Source of the DNA: an uncultured Eubacteriales bacterium
GTDB lineage: Bacteria > Bacillota > Clostridia > Oscillospirales > Oscillospiraceae
Reading direction: 5' to 3'
Length of the DNA: 64,000 bases
Assembly (NCBI GenBank): GCA_900549885.1
Contig: URQA01000001.1
Location: 1 to 64,000, forward strand
This document shows, in pieces, positions 44,757 to 53,199 of this stretch. Positions within the stretch are counted from its first letter, which is position 1, and each line of letters begins with the position of its first letter. A program made the translations under genes and the position numbers. Below the pieces are notes generated by a model that saw only the letters and a program-made list of their open reading frames with translations, did no database searches and was not told where the DNA came from.

Positions 44757-46208
44757 ATGAAGAAGAAATTCGTGCAAACTGTATTTTTGAGCATGGCAGC
44801 AGTGTCGATGCTGACGATTGCGGCCTTGGCGGCCCCTCCCGTCGGTGTGCCATCTGCTGAGATAGGATATACCCGTCAGAACAGTGGATATGCCGGTGTA
44901 GGCGGTCAGCTGATGCGCCTCGGCATTTACTATGGGAGTAATGGGAAGAGTTCTGTTGACCTTACCACTGTGGTTGGAGACGGCTTCCTGCTGGGATATT
45001 ATGATGTCAACCATAATTTTATGGTGCAGTCCAGTACAACGAGCCTCAACCTGACGGTGCAGGTCGATCCTGTCTCTGGTAATACCATTACAGTCTATGA
45101 CCGAAGCACTGGAATGGCGCTGTATACATATTCCGGCGATGGAGAGGGCCTTGCGGTGGAGCCCTATTCTCTCTCTGGGCAGCAGACTATCGTTAAGTGC
45201 GGTTATCCCTACTATGGTGCGTTCCGGTTTGACCGGAAAACTGCTGGCAGCGGACAGATGACCATTGTCAATCTGGTGCGCCTAGATGACTATATCAAAG
45301 GTGTTGTCCCCTACGAAATGTCCGCTTCCTGGCCGATTGAAGCGTTGAAGGCACAAGCGGTTTGTGCCAGAAGCTATGCGCTGTCCCATATCAACAGCAG
45401 TCATCAGAGAAATTACAATTTTGACTTATGTGACACCACAGATTGCCAGGTCTACCAGGGAGTATACAAGAGCGGGACTTCGGATAAGGTCAACCGTGCG
45501 GTAGAGGAAACCAGCGGTGTGACGCTGACTTATAACGGTAAGTACTGTGATGCAGTTTACTCTTCCTCCAATGGCGGTGCCAGTGAGTCGGCTGCTAACG
45601 TCTGGGGCAGTGAGATTCCCTATCTGGTCGGGAAAGAGGACCCTTATGAGGCATATCTGGCCGATTCTATCCCCAATTATGAGTGGAGTTTTCAGTTTAC
45701 CGGGGCAGAGCTGCAAACGCGCTTGATTTCCAAGGGCTATACCAAGTGCGGTGTCATCACCCAGGTCCAGACCACTACAAGCAATACCGGCAATGTGATC
45801 GCGCTCACCTTTACGGATGAATATGGGAAATCCTATTCCGTCTATCGGACCGAATGCCGTACGTTCCTGACCCTACGTTCCATGCGTTATTCCGTATCCA
45901 GCGATGGCGGGACCTCAGGCGGCTCTCTTTCGGTCAATGAGGGAGGTACGCTGGACATGACCGGGGGTCTTACGGTCATTGACGGGAATGGGAACCTTTC
46001 CACCATTGACGGCGGTTATCTGATCACCGCAGGCGGTGTGACAGAGATCGGCACCGCCTCCGCCTCCGGCACGGTATTCACCTTCACAGGCACGGGATGG
46101 GGGCATAATGTCGGTATGAGCCAGTATGGGGCTTACGCTATGGCAGAGCTGGGCTATACTTATGACCAGATTCTCCAATTCTATTATACAGGAGCTGTAC
46201 TGGGATAA
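44757..46208 (+). CDS. SpoIID/LytB domain protein (stage II sporulation protein D-like)
   Basis: The 483-aa secreted protein has a signal peptide ending near 'TIAALAAPP'. SpoIID is a lytic transglycosylase that thins septal peptidoglycan during engulfment. The domain runs from '[20 protein letters not shown]' (catalytic Glu in 'PYEM') through '[14 protein letters not shown]' to '[15 protein letters not shown]'. A Gly/Ser-rich stretch of about 55 residues is inserted before 'GWGHNVG'. ATG 44757 follows GGAG. It could be a vegetative LytB-like paralogue; the promoters leave both open. It overlaps queA by one base. Confidence 0.88.
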   Translation: MKKKFVQTVFLSMAAVSMLTIAALAAPPVGVPSAEIGYTRQNSGYAGVGGQLMRLGIYYGSNGKSSVDLTTVVGDGFLLGYYDVNHNFMVQSSTTSLNLTVQVDPVSGNTITVYDRSTGMALYTYSGDGEGLAVEPYSLSGQQTIVKCGYPYYGAFRFDRKTAGSGQMTIVNLVRLDDYIKGVVPYEMSASWPIEALKAQAVCARSYALSHINSSHQRNYNFDLCDTTDCQVYQGVYKSGTSDKVNRAVEETSGVTLTYNGKYCDAVYSSSNGGASESAANVWGSEIPYLVGKEDPYEAYLADSIPNYEWSFQFTGAELQTRLISKGYTKCGVITQVQTTTSNTGNVIALTFTDEYGKSYSVYRTECRTFLTLRSMRYSVSSDGGTSGGSLSVNEGGTLDMTGGLTVIDGNGNLSTIDGGYLITAGGVTEIGTASASGTVFTFTGTGWGHNVGMSQYGAYAMAELGYTYDQILQFYYTGAVLG

Positions 46209-47233
46209 TGTCAAAAACACATGATTTTTATTTTGATCTCCCCCCAGAGTTGATTGCCCAGACTCCGCTGGAACGCCGGGATTCCTCCCGATTGCTCACC
46301 TTGAACAAATTGACAGGGGAGACCCGGCACCTGCATTTCTTTGACCTGCCCAAGCTGCTTCGTCCCGGGGACTGCCTAGTGCTCAACGACAGCCGGGTGC
46401 TTCCCGCCCGTCTGCTGGGCCGCCGGGAGACAGGGGGGGCCTGCGAGGTGCTGCTGCTGATCGACCGGGGCGAGAAAGTGTGGGAGTGCCTGGTTCGTCC
46501 GGGCAAGAAGCTGCACACCGGCGCGAAGATAAGCTTTGGCGACGGCGCGCTCACCGCACAGGTGGTGGGCGAAGTGGAAGGCGGCAACCGCCTGGTCCGG
46601 TTCGACTACGAGGGTATTTTTCTGGAAACGTTGGAGCGCCTTGGGAAAATGCCCCTGCCGCCTTACATCAAGGAGGAGTTGGAGGACGGGGAACGGTATC
46701 AGACCGTCTATTCCAGGGTAACCGGATCTGCGGCCGCACCCACAGCCGGCCTGCATTTTACCAGGGAATTGCTGGAGCAGCTCCAGACAATGGGTGTAAA
46801 GCTTTGTTATGTAACACTTCATGTGGGCCTCGGAACCTTCCGCCCCGTCAAGGTGGAGGACTTAGAGGACCATGAGATGCACTCAGAATACTGCATCGTT
46901 CCCCAGGAAACTGCCGATATCATCAACCAGACCAAATCCGGCGGGGGACGGGTCATCTGTGTAGGCACCACTTCCTGCCGCACTGTTGAGAGCTGGGCGG
47001 CAGAGGACGGCCACATGGAGGCAAAGGCCGGATGGACCAATATTTTCATCTATCCTGGTTACCATTTCAAGGTGCTGGACGGGCTGATCACCAATTTCCA
47101 CCTGCCAGAATCCACGTTGATTATGCTGGTGTCCGCCTTAGCGGGGCGGGAGCATGTGCTGGCCGCCTATGAGGAGGCAGTCCGGGAGCGGTACCGCTTC
47201 TTCTCCTTTGGCGACGCCATGTTCATCTCGTGA
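46208..47233 (+). CDS. queA: S-adenosylmethionine:tRNA ribosyltransferase-isomerase
   Basis: The 341-aa enzyme adds the epoxycyclopentane group from SAM to preQ1-tRNA in queuosine synthesis. Motifs are '[20 protein letters not shown]', '[14 protein letters not shown]', 'APTAGLHFT' and '[18 protein letters not shown]'. It sits three genes from tgt, the preceding pathway step, with only a small unrelated gene between. Confidence 0.96.
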   Translation: MSKTHDFYFDLPPELIAQTPLERRDSSRLLTLNKLTGETRHLHFFDLPKLLRPGDCLVLNDSRVLPARLLGRRETGGACEVLLLIDRGEKVWECLVRPGKKLHTGAKISFGDGALTAQVVGEVEGGNRLVRFDYEGIFLETLERLGKMPLPPYIKEELEDGERYQTVYSRVTGSAAAPTAGLHFTRELLEQLQTMGVKLCYVTLHVGLGTFRPVKVEDLEDHEMHSEYCIVPQETADIINQTKSGGGRVICVGTTSCRTVESWAAEDGHMEAKAGWTNIFIYPGYHFKVLDGLITNFHLPESTLIMLVSALAGREHVLAAYEEAVRERYRFFSFGDAMFIS

Positions 47234-47245
47234 GGAGGCGGCGAA

Positions 47246-47512
47246 ATGGAACGACTGACAGACCTGCCCAACATCGGCCCTGTTCTGGCGGGGAATCTAG
47301 AGCGGATCGGCGTAACAAGTCCGGACCAGCTTCGGGCGATTGGCGAGGCGGAAGCCTTTGTCAAGATCCGTGCCCAAGTAGATCCGGGGGCCTGCCTCCA
47401 TCAGCTGGAGGCACTGGCAGGTGCCGTGGCGGGAGTAAGGAAATCTCAGCTATCTCCAGAGAAAAAGGCGGAGCTTAAGCGCTGGTATCAAACATTGCAG
47501 GGGAGACAATAG
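47246..47512 (+). CDS. TfoX/Sxy C-terminal domain protein
   Basis: The 88-aa protein matches the stand-alone TfoX C-terminal domain, a helix-hairpin-helix-like fold: 'LPNIGPVLAGNLERIGV', 'DPGACLHQLEALAGAVAGVR' and 'SPEKKAELKRWYQTL'. TfoX regulates competence in Gammaproteobacteria, but this short form has no known role. It lies 12 nt after queA and 3 nt before tgt with a GGAGGCGG site, so it belongs to the queuosine operon. Confidence 0.85.
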   Translation: MERLTDLPNIGPVLAGNLERIGVTSPDQLRAIGEAEAFVKIRAQVDPGACLHQLEALAGAVAGVRKSQLSPEKKAELKRWYQTLQGRQ

Positions 47513-47515
47513 CGG

Positions 47516-48649
47516 ATGTTTCAAGTGATAAAAACGGAGGAGAAAGCCCGAAGGGGAACGTTCACCTGCGCCCATGGCGTGGTTCAGACTCCAGTGTTCA
47601 TGAATGTGGGCACCCAGGGGGCCATCAAAGGAGCTGTATCTGCCCATGACCTCCGGGAGATCGGCTGTCAGGTGGAGCTGTCCAATACGTATCACCTGCA
47701 CCTGCGTCCGGGGGATGACGTGGTAAAGGCTATGGGTGGGCTGCACCGCTTCATGAGATGGGATGGCCCTATGCTCACGGACAGCGGAGGATTCCAGGTG
47801 TTTTCCCTGGCTGGATTGCGCAACATTACTGAGGAAGGGGTCACATTTGCCTCTCACATCGACGGACATAAGATTTTTATGGGTCCGGAAGAGTCCATGC
47901 GCATCCAGTCCAATCTGGGCAGCGATATTGCGATGGCTTTCGACGAGTGTATGGAGAATCCGGCGGAGTATGACTATGCCAAGCGCTCCTGTGAGCGCAC
48001 CCTGCGTTGGCTGGAGCGGTGCAAGGCAGAGCATGACAGGCTGAACGCCTTACCAGATTGCGTCAATCCGAAGCAGATGCTGTTCGGCATTAACCAGGGC
48101 GCCACCTACCCAGATCTGCGCGTGTGGCATATGCAGGAGACGGCTAAAATCGACTGTGACGGCTATGCTATCGGCGGCTTGGCGGTGGGGGAGCCCACCG
48201 AAGTGATGTACCAGATCATCGAGGCGGTGGAGCCACATATGCCGGCAGATAAGCCCCGGTATCTCATGGGGGTGGGTACGCCTTCCAATATTATGGAGGG
48301 TGTGGCGCGAGGGATTGACTTCTTTGACTGCGTCATGCCGGCCCGAAATGCCCGCCACGGCAAGCTGTTCACCTGGAATGGCTGGATCAATATCAAAAAT
48401 GAGCGGTATAAACTGGATCCGCTGCCCATCGATCCAGACTGCCAGTGCCCGGCGTGCCGGTCCTTTTCCCGTGCCTATCTGCGGCATCTGTTCGTGGCCG
48501 GGGAGATGCTGGCCATGCGTCTGGCGGTGCTGCACAACCTCTATTTTTATAACCAGTTGACCAAGCGGATCCGGGAGGCTCTGGATGCGGGCCGGTTCGC
48601 CGCGTTCCGGGCTGAGTATTCGGAACGGCTGGGACAGCGCGCGCCCTGA
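47516..48649 (+). CDS. tgt: tRNA-guanine transglycosylase
   Basis: The 377-aa zinc enzyme swaps guanine 34 for preQ1 in GUN-anticodon tRNAs. Catalytic Asp residues are in 'LTDSGGFQVFSL' and 'FDCVMPARNARHG'. Zinc ligands are in 'CQCPACRSFSRAYLRHL' and a late His. It is followed by a yajC promoter. Confidence 0.97.
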   Translation: MFQVIKTEEKARRGTFTCAHGVVQTPVFMNVGTQGAIKGAVSAHDLREIGCQVELSNTYHLHLRPGDDVVKAMGGLHRFMRWDGPMLTDSGGFQVFSLAGLRNITEEGVTFASHIDGHKIFMGPEESMRIQSNLGSDIAMAFDECMENPAEYDYAKRSCERTLRWLERCKAEHDRLNALPDCVNPKQMLFGINQGATYPDLRVWHMQETAKIDCDGYAIGGLAVGEPTEVMYQIIEAVEPHMPADKPRYLMGVGTPSNIMEGVARGIDFFDCVMPARNARHGKLFTWNGWINIKNERYKLDPLPIDPDCQCPACRSFSRAYLRHLFVAGEMLAMRLAVLHNLYFYNQLTKRIREALDAGRFAAFRAEYSERLGQRAP

Positions 48650-48668
48650 AAATCTTTTAAATTTGGGG

Positions 48669-48697
48669 TTGTACTTTTTTCAGGACTCCGCTATAAT
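48669..48697 (+). promoter_or_regulatory. SigA promoter for yajC
   Basis: TTGTAC at 48669-48674 and TATAAT at 48692-48697 are 17 bp apart, 67 nt before yajC. Confidence 0.87.
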
Positions 48698-48763
48698 AGC
48701 CTTAATGCTTTTTGCAAGGCCCATGAAGCACATTACATTTCATTATTGGAGGAAGAATCAACT

Positions 48764-49162
48764 ATGCCAGTTCTCACCAGTATCCTGCCCATTGCTGCGT
48801 CCGCTGGAGCCAGTGGAACCGCTTCGATGCTGCCCACCATTTTAATGGTAGTGGCCATGATTGCCATTTTCTACTTTTTGCTCATCCGTCCAGAGAACAA
48901 AAAGAAGAAGGCTGCCAATGAAATGCGCAACAGCCTTAAGCCTGGTGATGAGATCACCACTATCGGCGGTATCGTGGGCACCATCTGTGCGGTGAAGGAA
49001 GAGACCATTGTCATCGAAACCGGCGCGGACCGCGTGCGCATCGAGTTCACTAAGTGGGCCGTATCCAGTAAGGGCACCCAGGGAGCGCAGGATGCTGCTC
49101 CCGCTCCTGAGAAGAAGGAGAAGGACAAGGATAAAAAGGACAGCGGCGAGAAAGAAAAGTAA
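48764..49162 (+). CDS. yajC: Preprotein translocase subunit YajC
   Basis: The 132-aa protein has one membrane segment ('ILMVVAMIAIFYFLLIRPE') and the YajC core 'NSLKPGDEITTIGGIVGTI'. A Lys/Glu/Asp-rich tail of about 30 residues follows. It accompanies SecDF in the Sec translocon. ATG 48764 has GGAGGAAG 8 nt upstream. secD/secF are not next to it here. Confidence 0.93.
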   Translation: MPVLTSILPIAASAGASGTASMLPTILMVVAMIAIFYFLLIRPENKKKKAANEMRNSLKPGDEITTIGGIVGTICAVKEETIVIETGADRVRIEFTKWAVSSKGTQGAQDAAPAPEKKEKDKDKKDSGEKEK

Positions 49163-49185
49163 GCCGCCTTTTTCACGCATGACTG

Positions 49186-49235
49186 GCACCCCTTTCGCAT
49201 AGGTTGTACCAAGACCTATGGAAAGGGGTGCTTTT
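49186..49235 (+). terminator. Hairpin after yajC that also covers the next ribosome binding site
   Basis: An 11-bp stem (49186-49196 with 49221-49231) and an inner 6-bp stem (49199-49204 with 49214-49219) are followed by TTTT at 49232-49235. The 3' arm contains the AAGGGGTG ribosome binding site of the following gene (GTG 49238). It may be a terminator, a translational lock, or both. Confidence 0.7.
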
Positions 49236-49237
49236 GT

Positions 49238-49654
49238 GTGGTCAAAGGGGGAGAACACAGTGCCAATGTGGTGACCATGACGGTGGGGGCCCTTCTGGGC
49301 GGAGCGGTGTCTCTGGCGGTCACCCTTCTTTTACTGCTGGCTTGTTCTGCGGCGATCTCTGCCGGAATCCTCTCGGAGCAGCTGGAACTTCATATCACGA
49401 TCGCTGCCTGCGTGGTAGGAGGATTCTGCGGCGGATGCCTGACCCGCCGCCGGTGGGGACATCATGCGCTTCCCGCGGGGTTGGCGGCAGGTTCGGTCTT
49501 TTTCCTGCTCCTGCTGTGTGTCAGCCTGATTTTCTTGGAAGACACTGATTTCAGCAGAGCCGGACTGGGCGTACTAGCTGGCTGCCTATGCGGGGGGGCC
49601 TTGGCTGGGCTGTTTACCGGAAGAAAAAAGAAGAAAAAGAAGAGAAGTTATTGA
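49238..49654 (+). CDS. TIGR04086 family membrane protein
   Basis: The 138-aa protein has four predicted membrane segments with a Gly/Cys-rich 'ACVVGGFCGGCLTRRRWG' between segments 2 and 3 and a Lys-rich tail. This family regularly lies next to yajC or SCIFF genes in Clostridia; function unknown. GTG 49238 is 7 nt after AAGGGGTG, which is sequestered in the upstream hairpin. The scfA promoter overlaps its stop. Confidence 0.8.
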   Translation: MVKGGEHSANVVTMTVGALLGGAVSLAVTLLLLLACSAAISAGILSEQLELHITIAACVVGGFCGGCLTRRRWGHHALPAGLAAGSVFFLLLLCVSLIFLEDTDFSRAGLGVLAGCLCGGALAGLFTGRKKKKKKRSY

Positions 49655-49679
49655 AATCCCTTTTCCCTTATGCTATAAT
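49651..49679 (+). promoter_or_regulatory. Strong SigA promoter for the SCIFF peptide gene
   Basis: TTGAAA at 49651-49656 and a perfect TATAAT at 49674-49679 are 17 bp apart. A TG at 49671-49672 makes an extended -10. The -35 overlaps the stop of the preceding gene. Confidence 0.9.
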
Positions 49680-49713
49680 GCAGACAAGAATCATGGAATG
49701 GAGGGAATATCCA

Positions 49714-49857
49714 ATGACCCACATCAAGACGCTCAATGGCGCCACCTTGAAGCAGAGCGCCTCTTACGGTGGCTGTGGCGAGTGCCAGACCTCTTGCCAG
49801 TCTGCCTGCAAGACCTCCTGCACGGTCGCCAACCAGAAGTGTGAGCACAAGAAGTAA
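49714..49857 (+). CDS. scfA: SCIFF ranthipeptide precursor (six cysteines in forty-five)
   Basis: The 47-aa peptide has the fixed SCIFF length and six Cys at 21, 24, 28, 32, 36 and 43. It begins 'MTHIKTLNGATLKQSASYGG'. From memory, the homologue CteA carries a Cys32-Thr37 thioether made by CteB; both residues occur at the same numbers here. ATG 49714 has GGAGGG about 9 nt upstream. A terminator lies between it and its maturase. The biological role of SCIFF peptides is unsettled. Confidence 0.95.
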   Translation: MTHIKTLNGATLKQSASYGGCGECQTSCQSACKTSCTVANQKCEHKK

Positions 49858-49877
49858 TTAAACGGAACAAAGCACCG

Positions 49878-49904
49878 AAAGGGTGGGGCTGACCCACCCT
49901 TTTT
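49878..49904 (+). terminator. Intrinsic terminator between SCIFF precursor and maturase
   Basis: A 10-bp stem (49878-49887 with 49893-49902) has a 5-nt loop and a T run at 49900-49904. Its place 20 nt after scfA suggests partial termination, giving more precursor than maturase. Confidence 0.87.
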
Positions 49905-49932
49905 CTGTGCGTCTGAAGGAGAAATACGAACT

Positions 49933-51318
49933 ATGGTCCATACCTTTACGAGTCTGGGCGCCTATATTGCTGTGGACGTGAACAGCGGCGCCGTCCATGT
50001 GCTGGACAAAACAGCCTATGATCTGCTGTGCCTGCTGTCCGGTCCTATGGAGGAGATCTGTCCGGATGAGGTGGCTGCCCAGCTGCCCCAGTATGCCCGG
50101 GCAGAGGTTAACGGCGCCTGGGAAGAGCTGCTTGTGCTTCAAAAGCAGGGGCTTCTGTTTACTGATGACAACTATATCGACCCGTCCGCCGCTGCGCTAA
50201 TGAAGCAGGACGCACCCATCAAGGCTCTGTGCCTGCATGTGTCCCACGACTGTAATCTGCGGTGCCAATACTGTTTTGCCTCTACAGGCGACTTCGGCAC
50301 CGGGCACCGCATGACCATGGATGTGGAGACGGCAAAAAAGGCCATCGACTTTGTCATTCAGCGTTCCGGCTCCCGGCGCAACATTGAGGTGGATTTCTTC
50401 GGCGGAGAGCCTCTTATGGCCATGGATACCGTGAAAGCTACGGTAGACTATGCTCGGTCTTTGGAAGAAAAGCACGGAAAGAACTTCCGTTTCACGATTA
50501 CCACCAACGGTGTGTTGCTCAATGAAGAAAACATTGCGTATATCAACCGGGAGATGTCCAATGCGGTTCTCTCTCTGGATGGCCGTCCAGAGGTCAATGA
50601 TAAGATGCGCAAGACCATCTCCGGCACCGGCAGTTATGACGTGATTCTTCCAAAGTTCCAAAAGCTGGTGGAGGGCAGAGGAGATAAGGACTACTACCTT
50701 CGGGGTACCTTTACCCGCTATAACAGAGACTTTTCCGCCGATGTCATGCACATTGCGGATCAGGGCTTCCGAAACGTTTCTGTGGAACCCGTTGTGGGCA
50801 GCCCGGATTGCGACTACACCTTCCGGGAAGAGGATCTTCCTGGCATTCTGGCGGAATATGAAAAGCTGGCGGAGCAGCTCCTCCATCGTCCGGACGTCAA
50901 CTTTTTCCACTTCAACGTGGATCTGTCCCAGGGGCCTTGTGTGATCAAGCGGCTTCGGGGCTGTGGGGCGGGCTGCGAATATGTGGCCATTACGCCGGAA
51001 GGAGATATTTATCCCTGTCATCAATTTGTGGGCAATGAAGAATATAAGTTGGGCAATCTCTATGAAGATACCTTTAATATGGATCTTTCCCACCGATTCG
51101 GCGAACTGAACGTCTATACCAGACCTGATTGCCAGCAATGCTGGGCCCGCTTTTATTGCAGCGGTGGATGCTCCGCTTCTAACCTGCTTGTCAACGGGGA
51201 CATAAAAATTCCGAATCGCTTTGGTTGCGACATGCAGCGGAAACGGCTTGAATGCGCTATTGCGATGAAAGCTCATCAGGCAGGTATGGTGGAAGAAATG
51301 ACGGAAATGGCTCAATAA
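49933..51318 (+). CDS. scfB: SCIFF radical SAM maturase
   Basis: The 461-aa enzyme should install the thioether in the SCIFF peptide. An N-terminal precursor-recognition-like region (about 1-90) is followed by the radical SAM motif 'CNLRCQYC' (Cys107, 111, 114). 'FFGGEPLMA' follows. A C-terminal SPASM domain carries auxiliary-cluster Cys at 344, 348, 362, 400, 403, 409, 413 and 432. AAGGAG precedes ATG 49933 by 11 nt. It has no promoter of its own that I can see. Confidence 0.95.
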   Translation: MVHTFTSLGAYIAVDVNSGAVHVLDKTAYDLLCLLSGPMEEICPDEVAAQLPQYARAEVNGAWEELLVLQKQGLLFTDDNYIDPSAAALMKQDAPIKALCLHVSHDCNLRCQYCFASTGDFGTGHRMTMDVETAKKAIDFVIQRSGSRRNIEVDFFGGEPLMAMDTVKATVDYARSLEEKHGKNFRFTITTNGVLLNEENIAYINREMSNAVLSLDGRPEVNDKMRKTISGTGSYDVILPKFQKLVEGRGDKDYYLRGTFTRYNRDFSADVMHIADQGFRNVSVEPVVGSPDCDYTFREEDLPGILAEYEKLAEQLLHRPDVNFFHFNVDLSQGPCVIKRLRGCGAGCEYVAITPEGDIYPCHQFVGNEEYKLGNLYEDTFNMDLSHRFGELNVYTRPDCQQCWARFYCSGGCSASNLLVNGDIKIPNRFGCDMQRKRLECAIAMKAHQAGMVEEMTEMAQ

Positions 51319-51334
51319 CAATATCTTGTTTTTT

Positions 51335-51377
51335 CGTTAAGACGGCCTACAGCATCTAGCTGTAGGCCGTCTTAACG
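51335..51377 (+). other. Perfect 19-bp inverted repeat after scfB
   Basis: Bases 51335-51353 pair perfectly with 51359-51377 around a 5-nt loop. There is a T run before it (51329-51334) but none after it, so it is not a standard terminator on either strand. It may still end the scfB transcript or protect its 3' end. Confidence 0.6.
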
Positions 51378-51518
51378 GGTCTATAGTTTACATAATTCAA
51401 TTTACATAAAAACGGGGCATAATCCACAAAAAGTGAAAACTTTCCGTTTTTCTCTTGCGCCCGCCTGAAAAGTGATTTATAGTATCTTCTGCGCACCTGC
51501 GTTTTCTTTCCACTTCAC

Positions 51519-51547
51519 GCATAATCAGATGTCCCTGGGCATATTTT
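51519..51547 (+). promoter_or_regulatory. SigE-like promoter of the spoIIM-like gene
   Basis: GCATAAT at 51519-51525 fits 6 of 7 of the SigE -35, and CATATTTT at 51540-51547 fits CATANNNT, with 14-bp spacing. It gives a very short leader before GTG 51565. spoIIM is SigE-dependent in Bacillus. Confidence 0.5.
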
Positions 51548-51564
51548 CCCTTGAGGTGATTGCA

Positions 51565-52197
51565 GTGGGGAAAAGGCTGGGAAAGTCTGCCTCCGGGCGG
51601 CTGAAAGCGGACGGGCTCATCCTGATCGCGGTGTTGTTCGCCTGCTTTATGGGCGCCGGCATTGCAGGATGTCTGGCCGTTTCCGCCGCAGGAACCGACG
51701 GGATCGACACGCTGTCGTCTTTCCTACAAGATTATTTGGCCCTAGTTGATGATGGATCTGCGGTGTCCCCAGGCATCTGGTCTGTGATATGGGAGCTATG
51801 CCGTTGGCCAGTGTTGGTTTTGTTGCTGGGATTTACCGCTCTTGGGGCGGTCGCAATCCCGGTCGTGTTCTGTGTGAGAGGTTTCTTGCTGTCTTATGCG
51901 TTGGCATCGTTTGTCCGTGTATTCGGTTCCACGGGAATCTTTGCCGCGTTTGCCGTGTTTGGAATGGCCGCTCTGGTGTCGGTCCCCGTGCTGTTTTGTA
52001 TGGGGGCTTTCGCTTTCTCATCTTCCCTCCGGCTGGCCGCCGGGGTACTGGGAAACCGCCAGGCTGGACTTTTCCCGAGGGAGAAGCTTCTGGGTCTAAT
52101 TCCCTGCGGTGTTCTATTATTGCTGGCAGTTTTTGTACAATGGTCTGTTATGCCTCAGCTGCTGTTGGCAGTATCCAAGCTGCTGACAGCAGCGTGA
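51565..52197 (+). CDS. Stage II sporulation protein M-like membrane protein
   Basis: The 210-aa protein has about five membrane segments with 'VFCVRGFLLSYALASFVRVFG' (best part 'CVRGFLLSYALASF') as in SpoIIM, which joins SpoIID and SpoIIP in the engulfment complex. Size fits SpoIIM, and xerD follows directly, near which spoIIM also lies in Bacillus. GTG 51565 is 6 nt after GAGGTG; the frame open to 51472 has no site. The family assignment is moderate, as sequence conservation is low. Confidence 0.72.
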   Translation: MGKRLGKSASGRLKADGLILIAVLFACFMGAGIAGCLAVSAAGTDGIDTLSSFLQDYLALVDDGSAVSPGIWSVIWELCRWPVLVLLLGFTALGAVAIPVVFCVRGFLLSYALASFVRVFGSTGIFAAFAVFGMAALVSVPVLFCMGAFAFSSSLRLAAGVLGNRQAGLFPREKLLGLIPCGVLLLLAVFVQWSVMPQLLLAVSKLLTAA

Positions 52198-52214
52198 GAG
52201 GGGAGTGGAGTGTT

Positions 52215-53093
52215 TTGAATCATCTGTCTGGATATGAGGATTGGTTGAAATTTGAAAAAAAGGCGTCTGCCAATACGCTCAGTTCCTATCTGAGAGATGT
52301 CCGGCAGTTCTCTGCCTGGCTGGAAGGGCAGGATTTGGATGTATCCCAGGCGACTCAGGGAGATATTAAAAGCTATGTGAAATACCTCCGGGCCCGGGGA
52401 AAATCCGAAGCTACGGTGGTTCGTTCAGTAGCCTCCCTCAAGTCCTTCTACTCCTATCTGGTGGCCTGCCAAGTACTGTCTGTCAATCCTGCAAAAGGGT
52501 ACACGCCCTCCAAAATCGAGCGAAAACTTCCTCAAATTCTCACCAGTAAGGAAGTAGACCTGTTTTTGGAGCAGCCGGATGGTTCGGATGCCAAGGGCTG
52601 CCGGGACAAGGCGATGTTAGAACTGCTGTACGCCACGGGCATCCGGGTCAGCGAGTTAATCGCCCTAGATGTCCAGGATGTGAATTTGGCAGTGGGTTTT
52701 ATCCGCTGTGAAAGTCATGGAAAAGAGCGTATGATCCCGTTGTACAAGGCGGCAATTCGGGCGTTGGCAGCCTATATCAACGAGGTGCGGCCACAGTTGC
52801 TGGAGCGGCCGGAGGAATTGGCCCTGTTTGTCAATTTGTCTGGAGAGCGGATGAGTCGCCAGGGCTTTTGGAAAATCGTCAAGTATTATCAGGAAAAGGC
52901 GGGCATCGACAAGGACATTACCCCTCATACTCTCCGCCACTCTTTTGCCGCCCATTTGCTGGAAAACGGTGCGGATCTGAAATCCATCCAGGAAATGCTG
53001 GGACACGCCGATATTTCATCCACCCAAATCTATACTCAGCTGGTCAACCAAAAGCTGAAAGACGTGTATATTAAAGCTCACCCAAGAGCATAG
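52215..53093 (+). CDS. xerD: Tyrosine recombinase XerD
   Basis: The 292-aa site-specific recombinase resolves chromosome dimers at dif. The core-binding domain begins 'YEDWLKFEKKASANTLSSYL'. Catalytic residues are Arg in 'TGIRVSELI', 'HTLRHSFAAHLLENGAD', His in 'LGHADISST' and Tyr in 'TQIYTQLVNQKLKDVY'. TTG 52215 is the best start with GGAG just upstream; no ATG or GTG lies near. The frame is open far upstream through the spoIIM-like gene in another frame, which is meaningless. Confidence 0.93.
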   Translation: MNHLSGYEDWLKFEKKASANTLSSYLRDVRQFSAWLEGQDLDVSQATQGDIKSYVKYLRARGKSEATVVRSVASLKSFYSYLVACQVLSVNPAKGYTPSKIERKLPQILTSKEVDLFLEQPDGSDAKGCRDKAMLELLYATGIRVSELIALDVQDVNLAVGFIRCESHGKERMIPLYKAAIRALAAYINEVRPQLLERPEELALFVNLSGERMSRQGFWKIVKYYQEKAGIDKDITPHTLRHSFAAHLLENGADLKSIQEMLGHADISSTQIYTQLVNQKLKDVYIKAHPRA

Positions 53094-53105
53094 GCCCTGC
53101 ATGAT

Positions 53106-53141
53106 ACGGCGGACCGGCGAGAACGCCAGTCCGCCGTTTTT
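53106..53141 (+). terminator. Intrinsic terminator after xerD
   Basis: A 9-bp outer stem (53106-53114 with 53129-53137) contains an inner GGCG/CGCC stem and is followed by five T residues at 53137-53141. Confidence 0.87.
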
Positions 53142-53143
53142 GC

Positions 53144-53172
53144 TTGCCTTTATGGCTGTGGTATGGTAAAAT
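53144..53172 (+). promoter_or_regulatory. Candidate SigA promoter for the ruv operon
   Basis: TTGCCT at 53144-53149 and TAAAAT at 53167-53172 are 17 bp apart, with a TG at 53164-53165 making an extended -10. It lies 28 nt before ruvC. Confidence 0.6.
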
Positions 53173-53199
53173 ATTTTGATAAGCGGGGAGGAGATACAG

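Noticed and set aside
50197..51321. 374-codon minus-strand frame opposite scfB
   Set aside because: Antisense to a well-supported radical SAM gene, with no family motif and no ribosome site.
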